Source: Methylophaga marina
GTDB taxonomy: Bacteria > Pseudomonadota > Gammaproteobacteria > Nitrosococcales > Methylophagaceae
Direction: 5' to 3'
DNA: 64,000 nucleotides
Assembly (NCBI RefSeq): GCF_030296755.1
Contig: NZ_AP027741.1
Coordinates: forward strand, 2,967,001 to 3,031,000
Shown: one piece after another, positions 44,562 to 53,983 of the stretch
Layout: the number at the start of each line of letters is the position of its first letter
How positions within the stretch are numbered: the stretch's first letter is position 1
Notes under the pieces: model-generated
Seen by the model: only the letters and a program-made list of their open reading frames with translations
Told to the model about the DNA's origin: nothing
The model's database searches: none
Translations under genes and position numbers: made by a program

Positions 44562-45980
44562 CTATGGTGCTATAAATACCGCTTTGTAACGATTACTGAT
44601 AGCAGAACTTCCCACACTTGTAGCGATGAAATGGAATGCATGTAATCCTGATTCCGTTGTTTCAGAAGGTAATCTGACTAAGGCTGTTACAGGGACGATT
44701 TTACCTGGCTGTATCGTAATGCCCTGTTCTAAACCATCTACACTGGCTGATGGCAAACCCTCAATGTGATAGTTCACAACGAGTGGCTGATCTGTTTTAT
44801 TTAGTAGCTTTAAGGTGTATTTATTTTGAATATCACCGTTACTCATTTGGATATATAACGGTCTTCTCTCATGCACCACATTAAACTCGGTGGGTTCAAA
44901 GTGGGTAAAGCCATAACCCACACCCATAATTGAAAAAGCCATAATCAAACTGTAAACAATCACTCGCGGACGTTTCCATAGGCTAACTTCAGCTTTACCT
45001 TGATGTAGTTCTTTATGAGATGCGTAACGAATCAGGCCTCTGGGCTCATTGATTTTGTCCATAATGCTGTCACAAGCATCGATACATAAACCACAGGTGA
45101 TACAGCCCTCTTGCTGACCTTTACGAATATCGATACCCGTCGGACACACTGCCACGCAGAGTTTACAGTCGATACATGAGCCTTTATTGGCATCTTGTGT
45201 ACCTGAACGGGATAACTTACCCCTGGGTTCCCCACGTACTGCATCATAAGCAGGTAATACAGTTTCCTGGTCATACATCACACCCTGTAAACGCGCATAG
45301 GGACACAACCAAAAACACACTTGTTCACGCATAAACCCCGCGAACCAATATGTGAAAAAGGTAAAGATACCCATTGCCACCCAGACTGGTGTGGGCGCTT
45401 GAAGAGAGAAGATATCACCCCACAATTGATAGGCATCTGTAAACCAGGCTGAAAACGTAATACCTGTCAGTATGGCAATTGCTAACCAAACACCGTGCTT
45501 ACCGACTTTTCTGAAGGCTTTAGATGCAGTCCAGGGCTCAGTGTTAAACTTACGCTGTTTTTGTGGTGTTTTGCCTTCAAACTGTCCTTCAATAAAAGTA
45601 AATATATCTGTCCAGACTGTTTGGAAACAAAAATAGCCACAAAAGACTCGTCCTGCAATGCTGGTTGCCGCCGCTAACAATATGGCAAAGAACAGCAGTG
45701 TTAGCGACAACACCCATATATCTTGTGGATATAGGGTCAAAGCAAATAAATGAAATTGCTGCTCAGGAATGTCCAGCAATACAGCTTGATGACCATCCCA
45801 ACGTAGATAAGGCCCCAAAAAGTAAATCAACCACACCGACATGCCAAAGTTTTTTAAGGTGCGAAACCGTCCTTTCATGCGCCTGGCAACGACATTCTCA
45901 CCTTGTCCTGTATGTACCTCCCAGTCGGATAAGGCATCATAAACTTCAACTTTAATAGGTACTTCTGATAGTTTGCTCAT
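44562..45980 (-). CDS. ccoG: CcoG (FixG/RdxA), cbb3 oxidase accessory ferredoxin-like protein
   Basis: 472 residues; ATG at 45980 has AGGAG 8 bases upstream. Five membrane helices, FCGYFCFQTVWTDIFTFIEG, and two [4Fe-4S] motifs: CIDCKLCVAVCPTGID and CITCGLCIDACDSIMDKI, followed by RGLIRYAS. The C-terminal periplasmic domain has an Ig-like fold. CcoG assists copper handling or reduction for cbb3 cytochrome oxidase assembly. The ccoNOQP genes are not next to it. Lies 50 bp downstream of the MocR gene on the same strand. Confidence 0.93.
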   Translation of the reverse strand: MSKLSEVPIKVEVYDALSDWEVHTGQGENVVARRMKGRFRTLKNFGMSVWLIYFLGPYLRWDGHQAVLLDIPEQQFHLFALTLYPQDIWVLSLTLLFFAILLAAATSIAGRVFCGYFCFQTVWTDIFTFIEGQFEGKTPQKQRKFNTEPWTASKAFRKVGKHGVWLAIAILTGITFSAWFTDAYQLWGDIFSLQAPTPVWVAMGIFTFFTYWFAGFMREQVCFWLCPYARLQGVMYDQETVLPAYDAVRGEPRGKLSRSGTQDANKGSCIDCKLCVAVCPTGIDIRKGQQEGCITCGLCIDACDSIMDKINEPRGLIRYASHKELHQGKAEVSLWKRPRVIVYSLIMAFSIMGVGYGFTHFEPTEFNVVHERRPLYIQMSNGDIQNKYTLKLLNKTDQPLVVNYHIEGLPSASVDGLEQGITIQPGKIVPVTALVRLPSETTESGLHAFHFIATSVGSSAISNRYKAVFIAP

Positions 45981-46030
45981 CACAGGATCTCCTCTGTGGC
46001 TAAATGCTGAAAACGAGGTGTTTTTTATAG

Positions 46031-47428
46031 TTATACGATGGTTTTTGAATGAATTAAGCCTGGCCGGTACAAATCCGACAATAAGGTTAACCCTTGTTTT
46101 AATGACTCAAAATCACTACTGGCACCAAGCGAAATGCGTACGGCCTGACTATGGCTCCGAGACATGACAAATGCTGTTGAAGGCACAATAGAAACGCCAA
46201 TTCGGCTCGCTTGTTCAGCAAAATCTAATGCTTTGTAGCCATGAGGCAACTTTAGCCACAGGTGTGGTGAAGCAGGATGTGACCATACATCGCTTTGCTG
46301 GAAAATTGACTTGGCTAATGATTGCCTTATGATATTTTCAACCTTAATCGCCTGGGTAATCTCATTGATTTTGTGGTGTGTTATCCAATGCGAGACAACG
46401 GCAGTCATCAGTGGTGGTGCCATTAAATGACTGATTCGCATTTCTTCGGTGAGGCCTAATGCATCATTAATATTCGGTGATGCAATATAAGCAACACGTA
46501 ACGATGGGCTAAGGCATTTAGAGATCGTGGCAACATGCCAAGTACGATGTCTGGCAAGGTTATATAGCGACGGCAATTTCTCATCGAGAAAATGATAGTA
46601 AGGATCGTCTTCGATAATGGTGACGTTGAACTGATCTGCTAACGCTGCTAAAGACTCTCTTCGCTTTACAGACAAGGTCGCCGTGGTGGGATTATCAATA
46701 TTTGGAATAACATATAAAACATCGATTGATTGTTTTACGCATTGCAGTTGAAACTGTTCTGGAATGATCCCCTGCTCATCCATGCTGATACCGATGACGT
46801 CCAGTTGCAACTGATCTGCCATCGCTCTCAATCCTGGATAAGAAAACTCAGGAGCGGCTATCGTTTTTGCTCCTTTGCGTTTGAGATAGCTTAATAAACA
46901 AAACAAAGCACTGTGAGCACCGCTAGAAATCAGAAGTTGATCGCTATTGAGCCCTGTCAGTTTCGGTGACAACCATTGCTGGCCGGCAAGCCGGTCATCC
47001 GGATGGCCAGCTGTTTCCTGGTAACACAGGTGGTGTGAGGCAGAAATACCTGACAGACTAAGTTCGCTGATGGCTTCGGCAATGCTCTTCTCGAGATTCA
47101 GCTCATTAGGTATAGGCGGGTTGTTCATGCTTAAATCCAGCGTTTTGCCTTCAATAAGCTGTGATGAGTTGTAATGAGAAAAAGTGGTTTGAGCAATAAA
47201 ACAGCCATTGCCTCTTTGGGTTTCAACTAATCCCCTTCTGGCTGCTTCATTAATGGCTCTTGTTACCGTAGTGAGATCGACAGAGAGTGCATCAGCCATT
47301 TGACGTTGTGCGGGTAATCTGTCACCCGGTTTGAGAATACGGTTTTTGATGTCTGTTTCTATCGCATCAACAATACCGATGTATTTAACGCGAGCATTTG
47401 AATCTATTCTTGCTGACCAGGTAGACAT
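46031..47428 (-). CDS. MocR-type GntR/aminotransferase-fold transcriptional regulator
   Basis: 465 residues. ATG at 47428 follows GGAG, with an in-frame ATG four codons upstream. N-terminal winged helix (IVDAIETDIKNRILKPGDRL, MADALSVDLTTVTRAINEA), then a class I aminotransferase fold with LLISSGAHSALFCLLSYLK, TIIEDDPYYHFLDE and the pyridoxal-phosphate lysine in VATISKCLSPSLRVAYI. Such proteins sense PLP or amino-group ligands and usually control nearby transport or amino acid genes. Target here unclear; the split MFS exporter lies two genes downstream. Confidence 0.9.
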   Translation of the reverse strand: MSTWSARIDSNARVKYIGIVDAIETDIKNRILKPGDRLPAQRQMADALSVDLTTVTRAINEAARRGLVETQRGNGCFIAQTTFSHYNSSQLIEGKTLDLSMNNPPIPNELNLEKSIAEAISELSLSGISASHHLCYQETAGHPDDRLAGQQWLSPKLTGLNSDQLLISSGAHSALFCLLSYLKRKGAKTIAAPEFSYPGLRAMADQLQLDVIGISMDEQGIIPEQFQLQCVKQSIDVLYVIPNIDNPTTATLSVKRRESLAALADQFNVTIIEDDPYYHFLDEKLPSLYNLARHRTWHVATISKCLSPSLRVAYIASPNINDALGLTEEMRISHLMAPPLMTAVVSHWITHHKINEITQAIKVENIIRQSLAKSIFQQSDVWSHPASPHLWLKLPHGYKALDFAEQASRIGVSIVPSTAFVMSRSHSQAVRISLGASSDFESLKQGLTLLSDLYRPGLIHSKTIV

Positions 47429-47608
47429 AGCTTTCTCCATTGACGCTAACCGTACAATTTGGAGTAAATGCTATGCCTCACTTATTTTGTATGCAATAAA
47501 AACATACAAAACAAGTGTTTGTATGGATTATTATTTTTATATATACCTACAATCAGGACGTTTTAGACAAGAATAACAAGTCTATTTGCGCAAAATTGGG
47601 GCTGAACA

Positions 47609-47911
47609 TCATTCCCACATGATGTCTGCATCAGCTTTTGCAGCTGCGTCGAATAATTCAATTAATGGCAGAGCACGTTTTGATATAGACACTGGAGGAT
47701 TATCTTCGTCCTCATTATCAGTATTGCCTTCATCATTTGCTTTGGCTCTATTTACTGCTTGCTCCAGACGTTGTTTATAGTCATTAACGTCTTCTGCCTG
47801 GATAGCACCTGGAACAGTTCCACTATGTCCCATCAGTTTTAATAAATGAACAGCCACATCACCAAACAGGGTGATATCAGCATAAGCTTTTGTTTTAAAT
47901 GTAACAATCAT
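47609..47911 (-). CDS. DUF1840 family protein
   Basis: 100 residues from the ATG at 47911 (AGGAGTCCTT upstream). Family signature: MIVTFKTKAYADITLFGDVA, VHLLKLMGHSGTVPGAI, and C-terminal SKRALPLIELFDAAAKADAD. An acidic stretch (NDEGNTDNEDED) lies in the middle. Small cytoplasmic protein, function unknown. Confidence 0.88.
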   Translation of the reverse strand: MIVTFKTKAYADITLFGDVAVHLLKLMGHSGTVPGAIQAEDVNDYKQRLEQAVNRAKANDEGNTDNEDEDNPPVSISKRALPLIELFDAAAKADADIMWE

Positions 47912-48004
47912 AAGGACTCCTGCTAGTAGAAATATGAACAAACATCATACGTTGAATCAGGTATCAAGACATTAACAAAGAAAGGAAGGAGTCGCTGGAT
48001 TCAG

Positions 48005-50233
48005 TTATTGGTAGATATAACGGATTTCCTTAGCAGGAAGCGGCGCACAAAAATAGTAGCCCTGCACAGTCACCGCATAGTCGTTATCTCTAAAAAAGGC
48101 AAGTTGTTCTTCTGTTTCTACCCCTTCTACGACGACTTCCAGCTTTAATTGTTTAGCCATGGCAATGATGGCTGTCACTATGGCGGCATCGTTCTCATCA
48201 TTGACCAAATCGTCAATAAAGGATTTATCTATTTTTAAAGCATGTATCGGAAATTTTTTGATGTAGCTTAGTGATGAGTACCCCGTTCCGAAGTCATCGA
48301 TGAATATTTTTACACCAATATTTTTGAGTTTTTCTAATATGGCAAAACTTTCATTCAGATGATGCATCATCAGGTTTTCTGTGATTTCGACTTCAAGGTA
48401 TTCCGCTGGGAGCTGATATCGATTCAAACTTGATTCAATTAACTCGAAAAGTTTGTTTGGTTTGCCAGTATGTAAAAACTGCCTCGCGGAAAGGTTAACT
48501 GATATATGTGCGGGAAAACCGGCATCCAGCCATTGTTTAGCTTGTTTACAAGCTTGGTCAATGACCCACTCGCCAATCGAAACAATAAGACCACTTTTTT
48601 CAGCAATAGGAATAAAAATGGAAGGTGAAATGTCGCCATGCTCAGCATTATGCCAGCGCAGTAATGCTTCAAACCCCACTGTGTCGCCATTCACAATATC
48701 AATCTTGGGCTGATAATATAACTGCAATTCATTGTCAGCAATCGCACGTCGAAGTCGGTTTTCCAGCTCAAAATGATTTTGTACTGAATTATTCATTTCA
48801 TCACTGAAAAAATGATACTGGTTTTTACCCAATGCCTTTGCATGGCGTAAGGCATTATCCGCGTCGGACAAGGCTTGGTCGACGCTGTCTATCCCTTCAT
48901 TGAAGAAAGCGATGCCAATACTGATAGAAACAAAGACTTCATGCTCATCGATTACAAACGGCTGGTGAAAGCTACTGATGATTTTTTCAGCAATATTAGC
49001 TGCATCAACAGGTTCGTTGATATAGGTCATCAATACAACAAATTCATCACCAGCAAAACGTGTCAAAGTATCGTTTTTACTGAGACTCTCAGGAAGTCGT
49101 TTCGCCACCTCAGCGAGAAGTGCATCACCCACCATATGACCGAGTGAATCATTAACGCGTTTAAAATCATCGAGATCGATAAACAGTAATGCTTGTGACA
49201 CCTTTTTTTGCGCTGCAAGCTTAACTGCCTGCTGGAGTCTATCTGTGAGTAATGCACGATTAGGTAAGCCGGTTAAGGCATCAAAATGGGCTAAATAATC
49301 CAAGTCATGTCTGACTTTTTCTACCTGTTTCAGTTTTTGTGCGTTATCCAACGCAAGCGACAGAGTGTGAGCAAAACTTAAAGCAAACAGTTCATCATTT
49401 TTATCAAATTGCTGACCTGACAATTTTTCGCTTAGCAGAATATATCCAAAAGTATGTGCATCACGTCGTATGGGTACTAGTAATACAGGAGACAGATTAT
49501 GCGATCTTTCTTTGCACTCTGGGCATAAATCATTGAGTAACTCAGGTGTATTAGGCAGTGAGTTTTTGTGTAGTGTTAGACATTGGTGGAGTACTGATAA
49601 CTGTTGTTCTGTGAAACCGATACCGACGGTATCCGTGATGGAATAGTGGTTATCAACAAGTTGAACGGATGCCGAATGACATTGCACGATTTTTGCTAAC
49701 GCGTTGATGCCTTGGTATTTTACTTCTGGCTCTGTAGAAATCCTTGCCAGGCAAGCTAATAAATCTCGAGAACGATCATGCAGCTCTTCCAAGCGTTTGG
49801 ACCAGGAAAGGAGTTGTTGATGCTCCTGTTCGATCTGTTCTAATGAAGTATGGGACTCCGTGAGAAGATGTTGTTTACGACTGACAATACGTTCAAAAAT
49901 CGCTGTACGTGTGATAACCCCGGCGAATCGATCCTTATCGAGTACGGGCAATAATTCTTGCCCATTGATATCCAGCATGGCCAGACTTTGCTCTATGGGT
50001 GTTTCAGGGGTGACAAAAATAGAAGAACTGGACTTACAGAGATCGGCAAATATCCAGTTAGGGTGTTTCGAGACTTCTTGTAATGTGACTAAACCACAAA
50101 ACTTGCCGTCTTTGGGATTGTCATTAAAAACAGCAAAAATCGTGTTTTTATCAATTTTCCGAGGTCGTTCTTCATCCAGTACATACTGAACCAAATCAGT
50201 CTGTACACAATCCCTGACAAATAACGTATTCAT
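48005..50233 (-). CDS. CBS-GAF-GGDEF-EAL dual c-di-GMP enzyme
   Basis: 742 residues: CBS pair (1-125; FVTPETPIEQSLAMLDINGQ, ELLPVLDKDRFAGVITRTA), GAF-like domain (~150-300), GGDEF (~310-480) and EAL (~490-742). The cyclase site reads RFAGDEFVVL, a variant that can still be active, with DALTGLPNRALLTDRL. The EAL site is complete (GFEALLRWHN, DDFGTGYSSLSYIKKFP, LKIDKSFIDD, VVEGVETEEQLA). CBS and GAF suggest control by nucleotides or small ligands. Overlaps the preceding small gene by 4 bp. Cytosolic, no membrane helices. Confidence 0.92.
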   Translation of the reverse strand: MNTLFVRDCVQTDLVQYVLDEERPRKIDKNTIFAVFNDNPKDGKFCGLVTLQEVSKHPNWIFADLCKSSSSIFVTPETPIEQSLAMLDINGQELLPVLDKDRFAGVITRTAIFERIVSRKQHLLTESHTSLEQIEQEHQQLLSWSKRLEELHDRSRDLLACLARISTEPEVKYQGINALAKIVQCHSASVQLVDNHYSITDTVGIGFTEQQLSVLHQCLTLHKNSLPNTPELLNDLCPECKERSHNLSPVLLVPIRRDAHTFGYILLSEKLSGQQFDKNDELFALSFAHTLSLALDNAQKLKQVEKVRHDLDYLAHFDALTGLPNRALLTDRLQQAVKLAAQKKVSQALLFIDLDDFKRVNDSLGHMVGDALLAEVAKRLPESLSKNDTLTRFAGDEFVVLMTYINEPVDAANIAEKIISSFHQPFVIDEHEVFVSISIGIAFFNEGIDSVDQALSDADNALRHAKALGKNQYHFFSDEMNNSVQNHFELENRLRRAIADNELQLYYQPKIDIVNGDTVGFEALLRWHNAEHGDISPSIFIPIAEKSGLIVSIGEWVIDQACKQAKQWLDAGFPAHISVNLSARQFLHTGKPNKLFELIESSLNRYQLPAEYLEVEITENLMMHHLNESFAILEKLKNIGVKIFIDDFGTGYSSLSYIKKFPIHALKIDKSFIDDLVNDENDAAIVTAIIAMAKQLKLEVVVEGVETEEQLAFFRDNDYAVTVQGYYFCAPLPAKEIRYIYQ

Positions 50234-50568
50234 TTTACTCTTGATAGGTGCACATCAATATCAAGCTCCATATGGAGAACCTCGTCTGAACCTAATAGGG
50301 ATTTCGTATGGGTTAACACAAAATCCATCAGCTGCTCCTTACTGATTCTTCTTAACAATGACTGACGAATGAGAATATCGCCTATCACTTCATCATCTAC
50401 TTCAATATGTTCGTAGGGTGTTTTTACCAGAAGATCTAACGCCCTTTTCATGGCAATGCAGCCGATCGGTGCATCCTTCCCCATCACTAGCATATCTCTC
50501 AGTGGGGGCATTTTATACTCACTAATTCTGGCTGAGATATATGAACCAGACTCTGAACCTAATGGCAT
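50230..50568 (-). CDS. Hypothetical protein coupled to the CBS-GAF-GGDEF-EAL gene
   Basis: About 112 residues from the ATG at 50568 (GAGG at SD distance); the frame opens further upstream. No family recognised. Visible parts: MPPLRDMLVMGKDAPIGCIA, ALDLLVKTPYEHIEVDDEV, and SKEQLMDFVLTHTKSLLGSD. Contains neither signal nor membrane helix. An ATGA overlap with the next gene suggests a partner or modulator of the c-di-GMP enzyme. Confidence 0.6.
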   Translation of the reverse strand: MPLGSESGSYISARISEYKMPPLRDMLVMGKDAPIGCIAMKRALDLLVKTPYEHIEVDDEVIGDILIRQSLLRRISKEQLMDFVLTHTKSLLGSDEVLHMELDIDVHLSRVK

Positions 50569-50969
50569 CCTTTTCCTCATTTTTATTAGTATCGTTATTA
50601 ACAAAAGCTAAAATGATGGCCGACTGTTTAATCGAGCTAAACTATTAAAAACAGATTTTTTATTAATTGCAAATAATAGTAAAAACCTAAATATCCATAG
50701 CTTCTCAAACTTCTAAAATGAGAATAACAAAACACATTTAAATGATTGATATGGATTATGAATACTGTATTCGTATCACACTAAATCCATACAGTTTGAT
50801 AGCCCAATATAAAATTTGTTCAGAGTCATTCAGACGTCAGCATTGCTTTGCATCGCGCTTAGCAATCCTGAGTTTTCAGAAGAGTCTACCGTATGAATGG
50901 GCTCGCTTTATTAGGAATTACTCCTAAACAACGAAAACTGTGAATTAATCGGTATAAAAAAATAATTGC
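50569..50969. other. 401-bp intergenic region
   Basis: AT-rich near 50590-50740. A 61-codon plus-strand frame at 50742-50927 lacks an SD and protein-like features, so it is not called. The region must hold the promoter of the 50230-50568 gene and the 3' end of trkA. No hairpin or known motif seen. Confidence 0.5.
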
Positions 50970-52346
50970 TCACATCAGATAGTTGAAATCGACTTGAAAC
51001 AGCTTCTCCACAGCCATAATGTCGCGTTGATTGGAGATAAAAATAATCAGATGATCGTCAGGCTCAATCACAAGTGATTTATCTGAAAATAAAACGTGCT
51101 CATTTCTTAAAATCGCCGCAACAGAGGCGCTTGCTGGCAATTTTATTTGCTCAATATGACGGCCAACGACTTTCGATGTGGTCAAGTCACCATGTGCTAT
51201 CACCTCGATGGCTTCAGCCGCCCCTTGTCGAAGTGAATGGACGGTCACGACATCCCCTTTACGAATATGCGTTAACAAACTGCCTATCGTGATCTGAGCC
51301 GGCGAAATAGCTAAATCAATGCTGGTGCCCCTGACCAGTTCCACATGGCTGGCTTTACCAATTATTGAGATCACTTTTCTTGCGCCCATTCGCTTGGCAA
51401 GCATCGCGGAAAGAATATTCACTTCATCATCATTCGTCACAGCACAAAACACATCTGTTTTGCTGATATTCTCTTCCTGCAATAGGTTAGCGTCACCCGC
51501 ATCGCCATGTAGAACAACGGACTTCTTCAAGCCCTCGGCAATAAAGCGAGCACGTTTTGGGTCCATTTCAATAATTTTGACCTTATGGTTAGTCTCTATA
51601 CGCTTGGCCAGTTGACGCCCTATATTACCGCCGCCGGCAATGAGTATGCGTTCATAAGTTTTATAGGCATGACGAAATACTTTGACCAGTTTCGAAATAT
51701 GCTGAGTGAGTGCTAAAAAGAAAATTTCATCACCGGGTTGCAAAGCCTCTCTGCCTGTTGCTTGAATGGCTTGATTATCTCTGAATATCGCCGCGACACG
51801 CATTTTGATATCGGGAAGGATGTCGAGTAATTTACTGATAGGCTTGCCAGCCATGGGGCTTTGTTCACTGACTTCCACCGCCACAAGTTGGGCCATGCCA
51901 TCAAAAAACTCAACAACCTGTAACACTTCAGGCTGTTCAATTAGTCGTTGTATGTAAGCCGTAACCAGTTGTTCTGGACTTATAATGACATCGGTTGCAA
52001 AGGCGTCAGGTGAGAATAAGGCGGGATACTCAACATAATCCGAAGCTCTTATTCTTGCCAGCTTTTTAGGTGTTTTGAATAAGGCATTGGCAACCTGACA
52101 CGCGACCATATTGACTTCATCATTTTGTGTCACCGCAATCAGCATATCGGCATCCTCAATACCCGCCGCGATCAACGTCTCTGGCGAGGATGCATGACCA
52201 TTCACAGCACGAATATCTAATCGATCCTGAATGCGTTCCAGTAAGTAACTGTCTGTGTCGACGACGGTGACATCATTTCCCTCGTTGACCAAACTCTCAG
52301 CAGTCGAACCACCTACCTGACCTGCCCCTAAAATGATAATTTTCAT
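50970..52346 (-). CDS. trkA: Trk potassium transport NAD-binding subunit TrkA
   Basis: 458 residues, full length. Two RCK units: first Rossmann motif MKIIILGAGQVGGSTAESLV with VVDTDSY, second ILIAGGGNIGRQLAKRIE with HGDAGD; each is followed by a TrkA_C domain (GKPISKLLDILPDIKMRVAA; VVGRHIEQIKLPASASVAAI). Peripheral membrane protein that binds NAD(H)/ATP and gates TrkH. Lies 19 bp downstream of trkH in the same operon. Confidence 0.95.
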   Translation of the reverse strand: MKIIILGAGQVGGSTAESLVNEGNDVTVVDTDSYLLERIQDRLDIRAVNGHASSPETLIAAGIEDADMLIAVTQNDEVNMVACQVANALFKTPKKLARIRASDYVEYPALFSPDAFATDVIISPEQLVTAYIQRLIEQPEVLQVVEFFDGMAQLVAVEVSEQSPMAGKPISKLLDILPDIKMRVAAIFRDNQAIQATGREALQPGDEIFFLALTQHISKLVKVFRHAYKTYERILIAGGGNIGRQLAKRIETNHKVKIIEMDPKRARFIAEGLKKSVVLHGDAGDANLLQEENISKTDVFCAVTNDDEVNILSAMLAKRMGARKVISIIGKASHVELVRGTSIDLAISPAQITIGSLLTHIRKGDVVTVHSLRQGAAEAIEVIAHGDLTTSKVVGRHIEQIKLPASASVAAILRNEHVLFSDKSLVIEPDDHLIIFISNQRDIMAVEKLFQVDFNYLM

Positions 52347-52365
52347 CGGATTTCCTCAACAGCTA

Positions 52366-53811
52366 TCAATGACGCCAATAAGCGGGAATCAACAATATTA
52401 ATAGTGTGAATATTTCTAATCTTCCGGCTAACATGCCAAACACACCTAACCATTTCACTACATCATTCACGCTGACAAAATTAACCGCCACCTCACCTAG
52501 ACCTGGCCCCAGTAGATTAATGGTAGCGACCACAGCACCAAATGCACTTTCAAGATCTAAACCGGCTGCCATCATCGCTACTGTCAGAAATAATGAGACA
52601 ACCACATAAAGCACATAGAAACCCCAGACTGAATACAATACCTCTTCGGAGACTGCCCTCTCACCTTGTTTAACCACAACCACAGCTCGGGGATGTGCTA
52701 AATGAAATAATTGTCGTAAGCCCAACTTGGCAAGCAGCATAACTCGCATGACTTTGACACCCCCTGCTGTTGAACCTGCACAACCACCAGTGAATGACAA
52801 AATCACCATGATAAGAGGGATATGCAATGGCCAACTGGCAAAAGTAGCCGTCCCAAAACCGGTACTGGTCAGCACGGAAGCAACCTGAAATGCCGCATAG
52901 CGTAGTGATTCTAATACCGTGCCATAAGCATGAGAAAGATAAAGGCTGAAAGCAACAAACAGACTAGCCAATAAAAACACTAAACCATAGGTTCTGACTT
53001 CAGCATCTTTTACATAGGGTGAAAGCAATTTCTTTCTAAAAACAATAAAGTGGACAGCAAAGTTAATGCCGCCTGCCAACATAAATATAATGGTGATGAA
53101 TTCGATTAACGGGCTGTTATAAAAGCCCAGACTGTCGTCATGTGTCGAAAAGCCACCTGTCGCCACAGTCGTAAAAGCATGACCCACGGCATCGAATAAA
53201 GTCATACCGGCAAAATAATAAGCAACACCACACAAGGCCGTCAGGATAAGGTAGATAATCCATAAGGAGCGCGCTGTTTCAGCAATTCTCGGAGTCAGCT
53301 TTTCATCTTTAGCGACACCCGATGTTTCTGCCCGGTAGAGCTGCATGCCCCCCACACCCAATAATGGCATGATGGCAACGGCTAAAACGATGATCCCCAT
53401 CCCACCCAGCCACTGAATTTGTTGTCTGTGATACAAAATAGATGGGGGTAATTGATCCAGGCCGGTAATCACTGTAGCGCCTGTTGTGGTAAAACCAGAG
53501 ATGGACTCAAACACGGCATCCGTCACATCCAGATGTAATCCAAAAAGAAAAGGCAATGCGCCAACCAGCCCCAGTAGAATCCAAAATAAGGTGACCACCA
53601 GGAAACCATCACGCACCGATAGCTCTTGACGTTCCTGAGCGTTTGCTCTCCAAAGAAGCGTACCGATTGCAATCACGGATAGCATAGAAAGTAAAAAGAC
53701 ATCCAGTTCGCCATCCTGATAAAAAAGCGAAACAAGAATGGAAGGCACAAAGTTCAGACTGTAAAACATCAACAATATGCCAAATAACCTCAGTATCGCT
53801 CGCCAATGCAT
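52366..53811 (-). CDS. trkH: Trk potassium channel subunit TrkH
   Basis: 481 residues, with four pore-loop repeats holding the K+ filter: SISGFTTTGATVITGLDQ, TVATGGFSTHDDS, SVLTSTGFGTATFASW and VVATINLLGPGLGEV. Many membrane helices. Imports K+ with TrkA. The promoter is shared with a divergent KdpD-like sensor gene, an arrangement that suggests K+ or osmotic control of trkHA. Confidence 0.95.
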   Translation of the reverse strand: MHWRAILRLFGILLMFYSLNFVPSILVSLFYQDGELDVFLLSMLSVIAIGTLLWRANAQERQELSVRDGFLVVTLFWILLGLVGALPFLFGLHLDVTDAVFESISGFTTTGATVITGLDQLPPSILYHRQQIQWLGGMGIIVLAVAIMPLLGVGGMQLYRAETSGVAKDEKLTPRIAETARSLWIIYLILTALCGVAYYFAGMTLFDAVGHAFTTVATGGFSTHDDSLGFYNSPLIEFITIIFMLAGGINFAVHFIVFRKKLLSPYVKDAEVRTYGLVFLLASLFVAFSLYLSHAYGTVLESLRYAAFQVASVLTSTGFGTATFASWPLHIPLIMVILSFTGGCAGSTAGGVKVMRVMLLAKLGLRQLFHLAHPRAVVVVKQGERAVSEEVLYSVWGFYVLYVVVSLFLTVAMMAAGLDLESAFGAVVATINLLGPGLGEVAVNFVSVNDVVKWLGVFGMLAGRLEIFTLLILLIPAYWRH

Positions 53812-53921
53812 GTCTCGACTATCCTTATTGTTGTGAGGGTGTCACAGACGAAAAACAGAGTGTGATAAATAACTAAATACCGTTAACAAATCGTTTTACC
53901 TGTCATAATTGAAAAACTTAA

Positions 53922-53934
53922 CGGCATTATGCCG
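53922..53934. promoter_or_regulatory. Palindrome in the trkH / kdpD-like divergent region
   Basis: CGGCATTATGCCG has 6-bp perfect arms, 50 bp upstream of the sensor gene. A direct repeat CGTTAAC-AAAT-CGTTTTAC (53881-53898), with an 11-bp period as in OmpR-family sites, lies nearby. Confidence 0.35.
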
Positions 53935-53983
53935 CGCTGATATAACAAGATTGTAAAAATAATATAAAAATCCATGAGCAAAA

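Noticed and set aside
50742-50927. Plus-strand frame of 61 codons between trkA and the CBS-GGDEF operon
   Set aside because: No SD, no recognisable motif, and composition like intergenic DNA.
53898-53912. Second Pho box (CTGTCATAATTG) upstream of the KdpD-like gene
   Set aside because: Only one half-site matches; the next repeat at 11 bp is absent.
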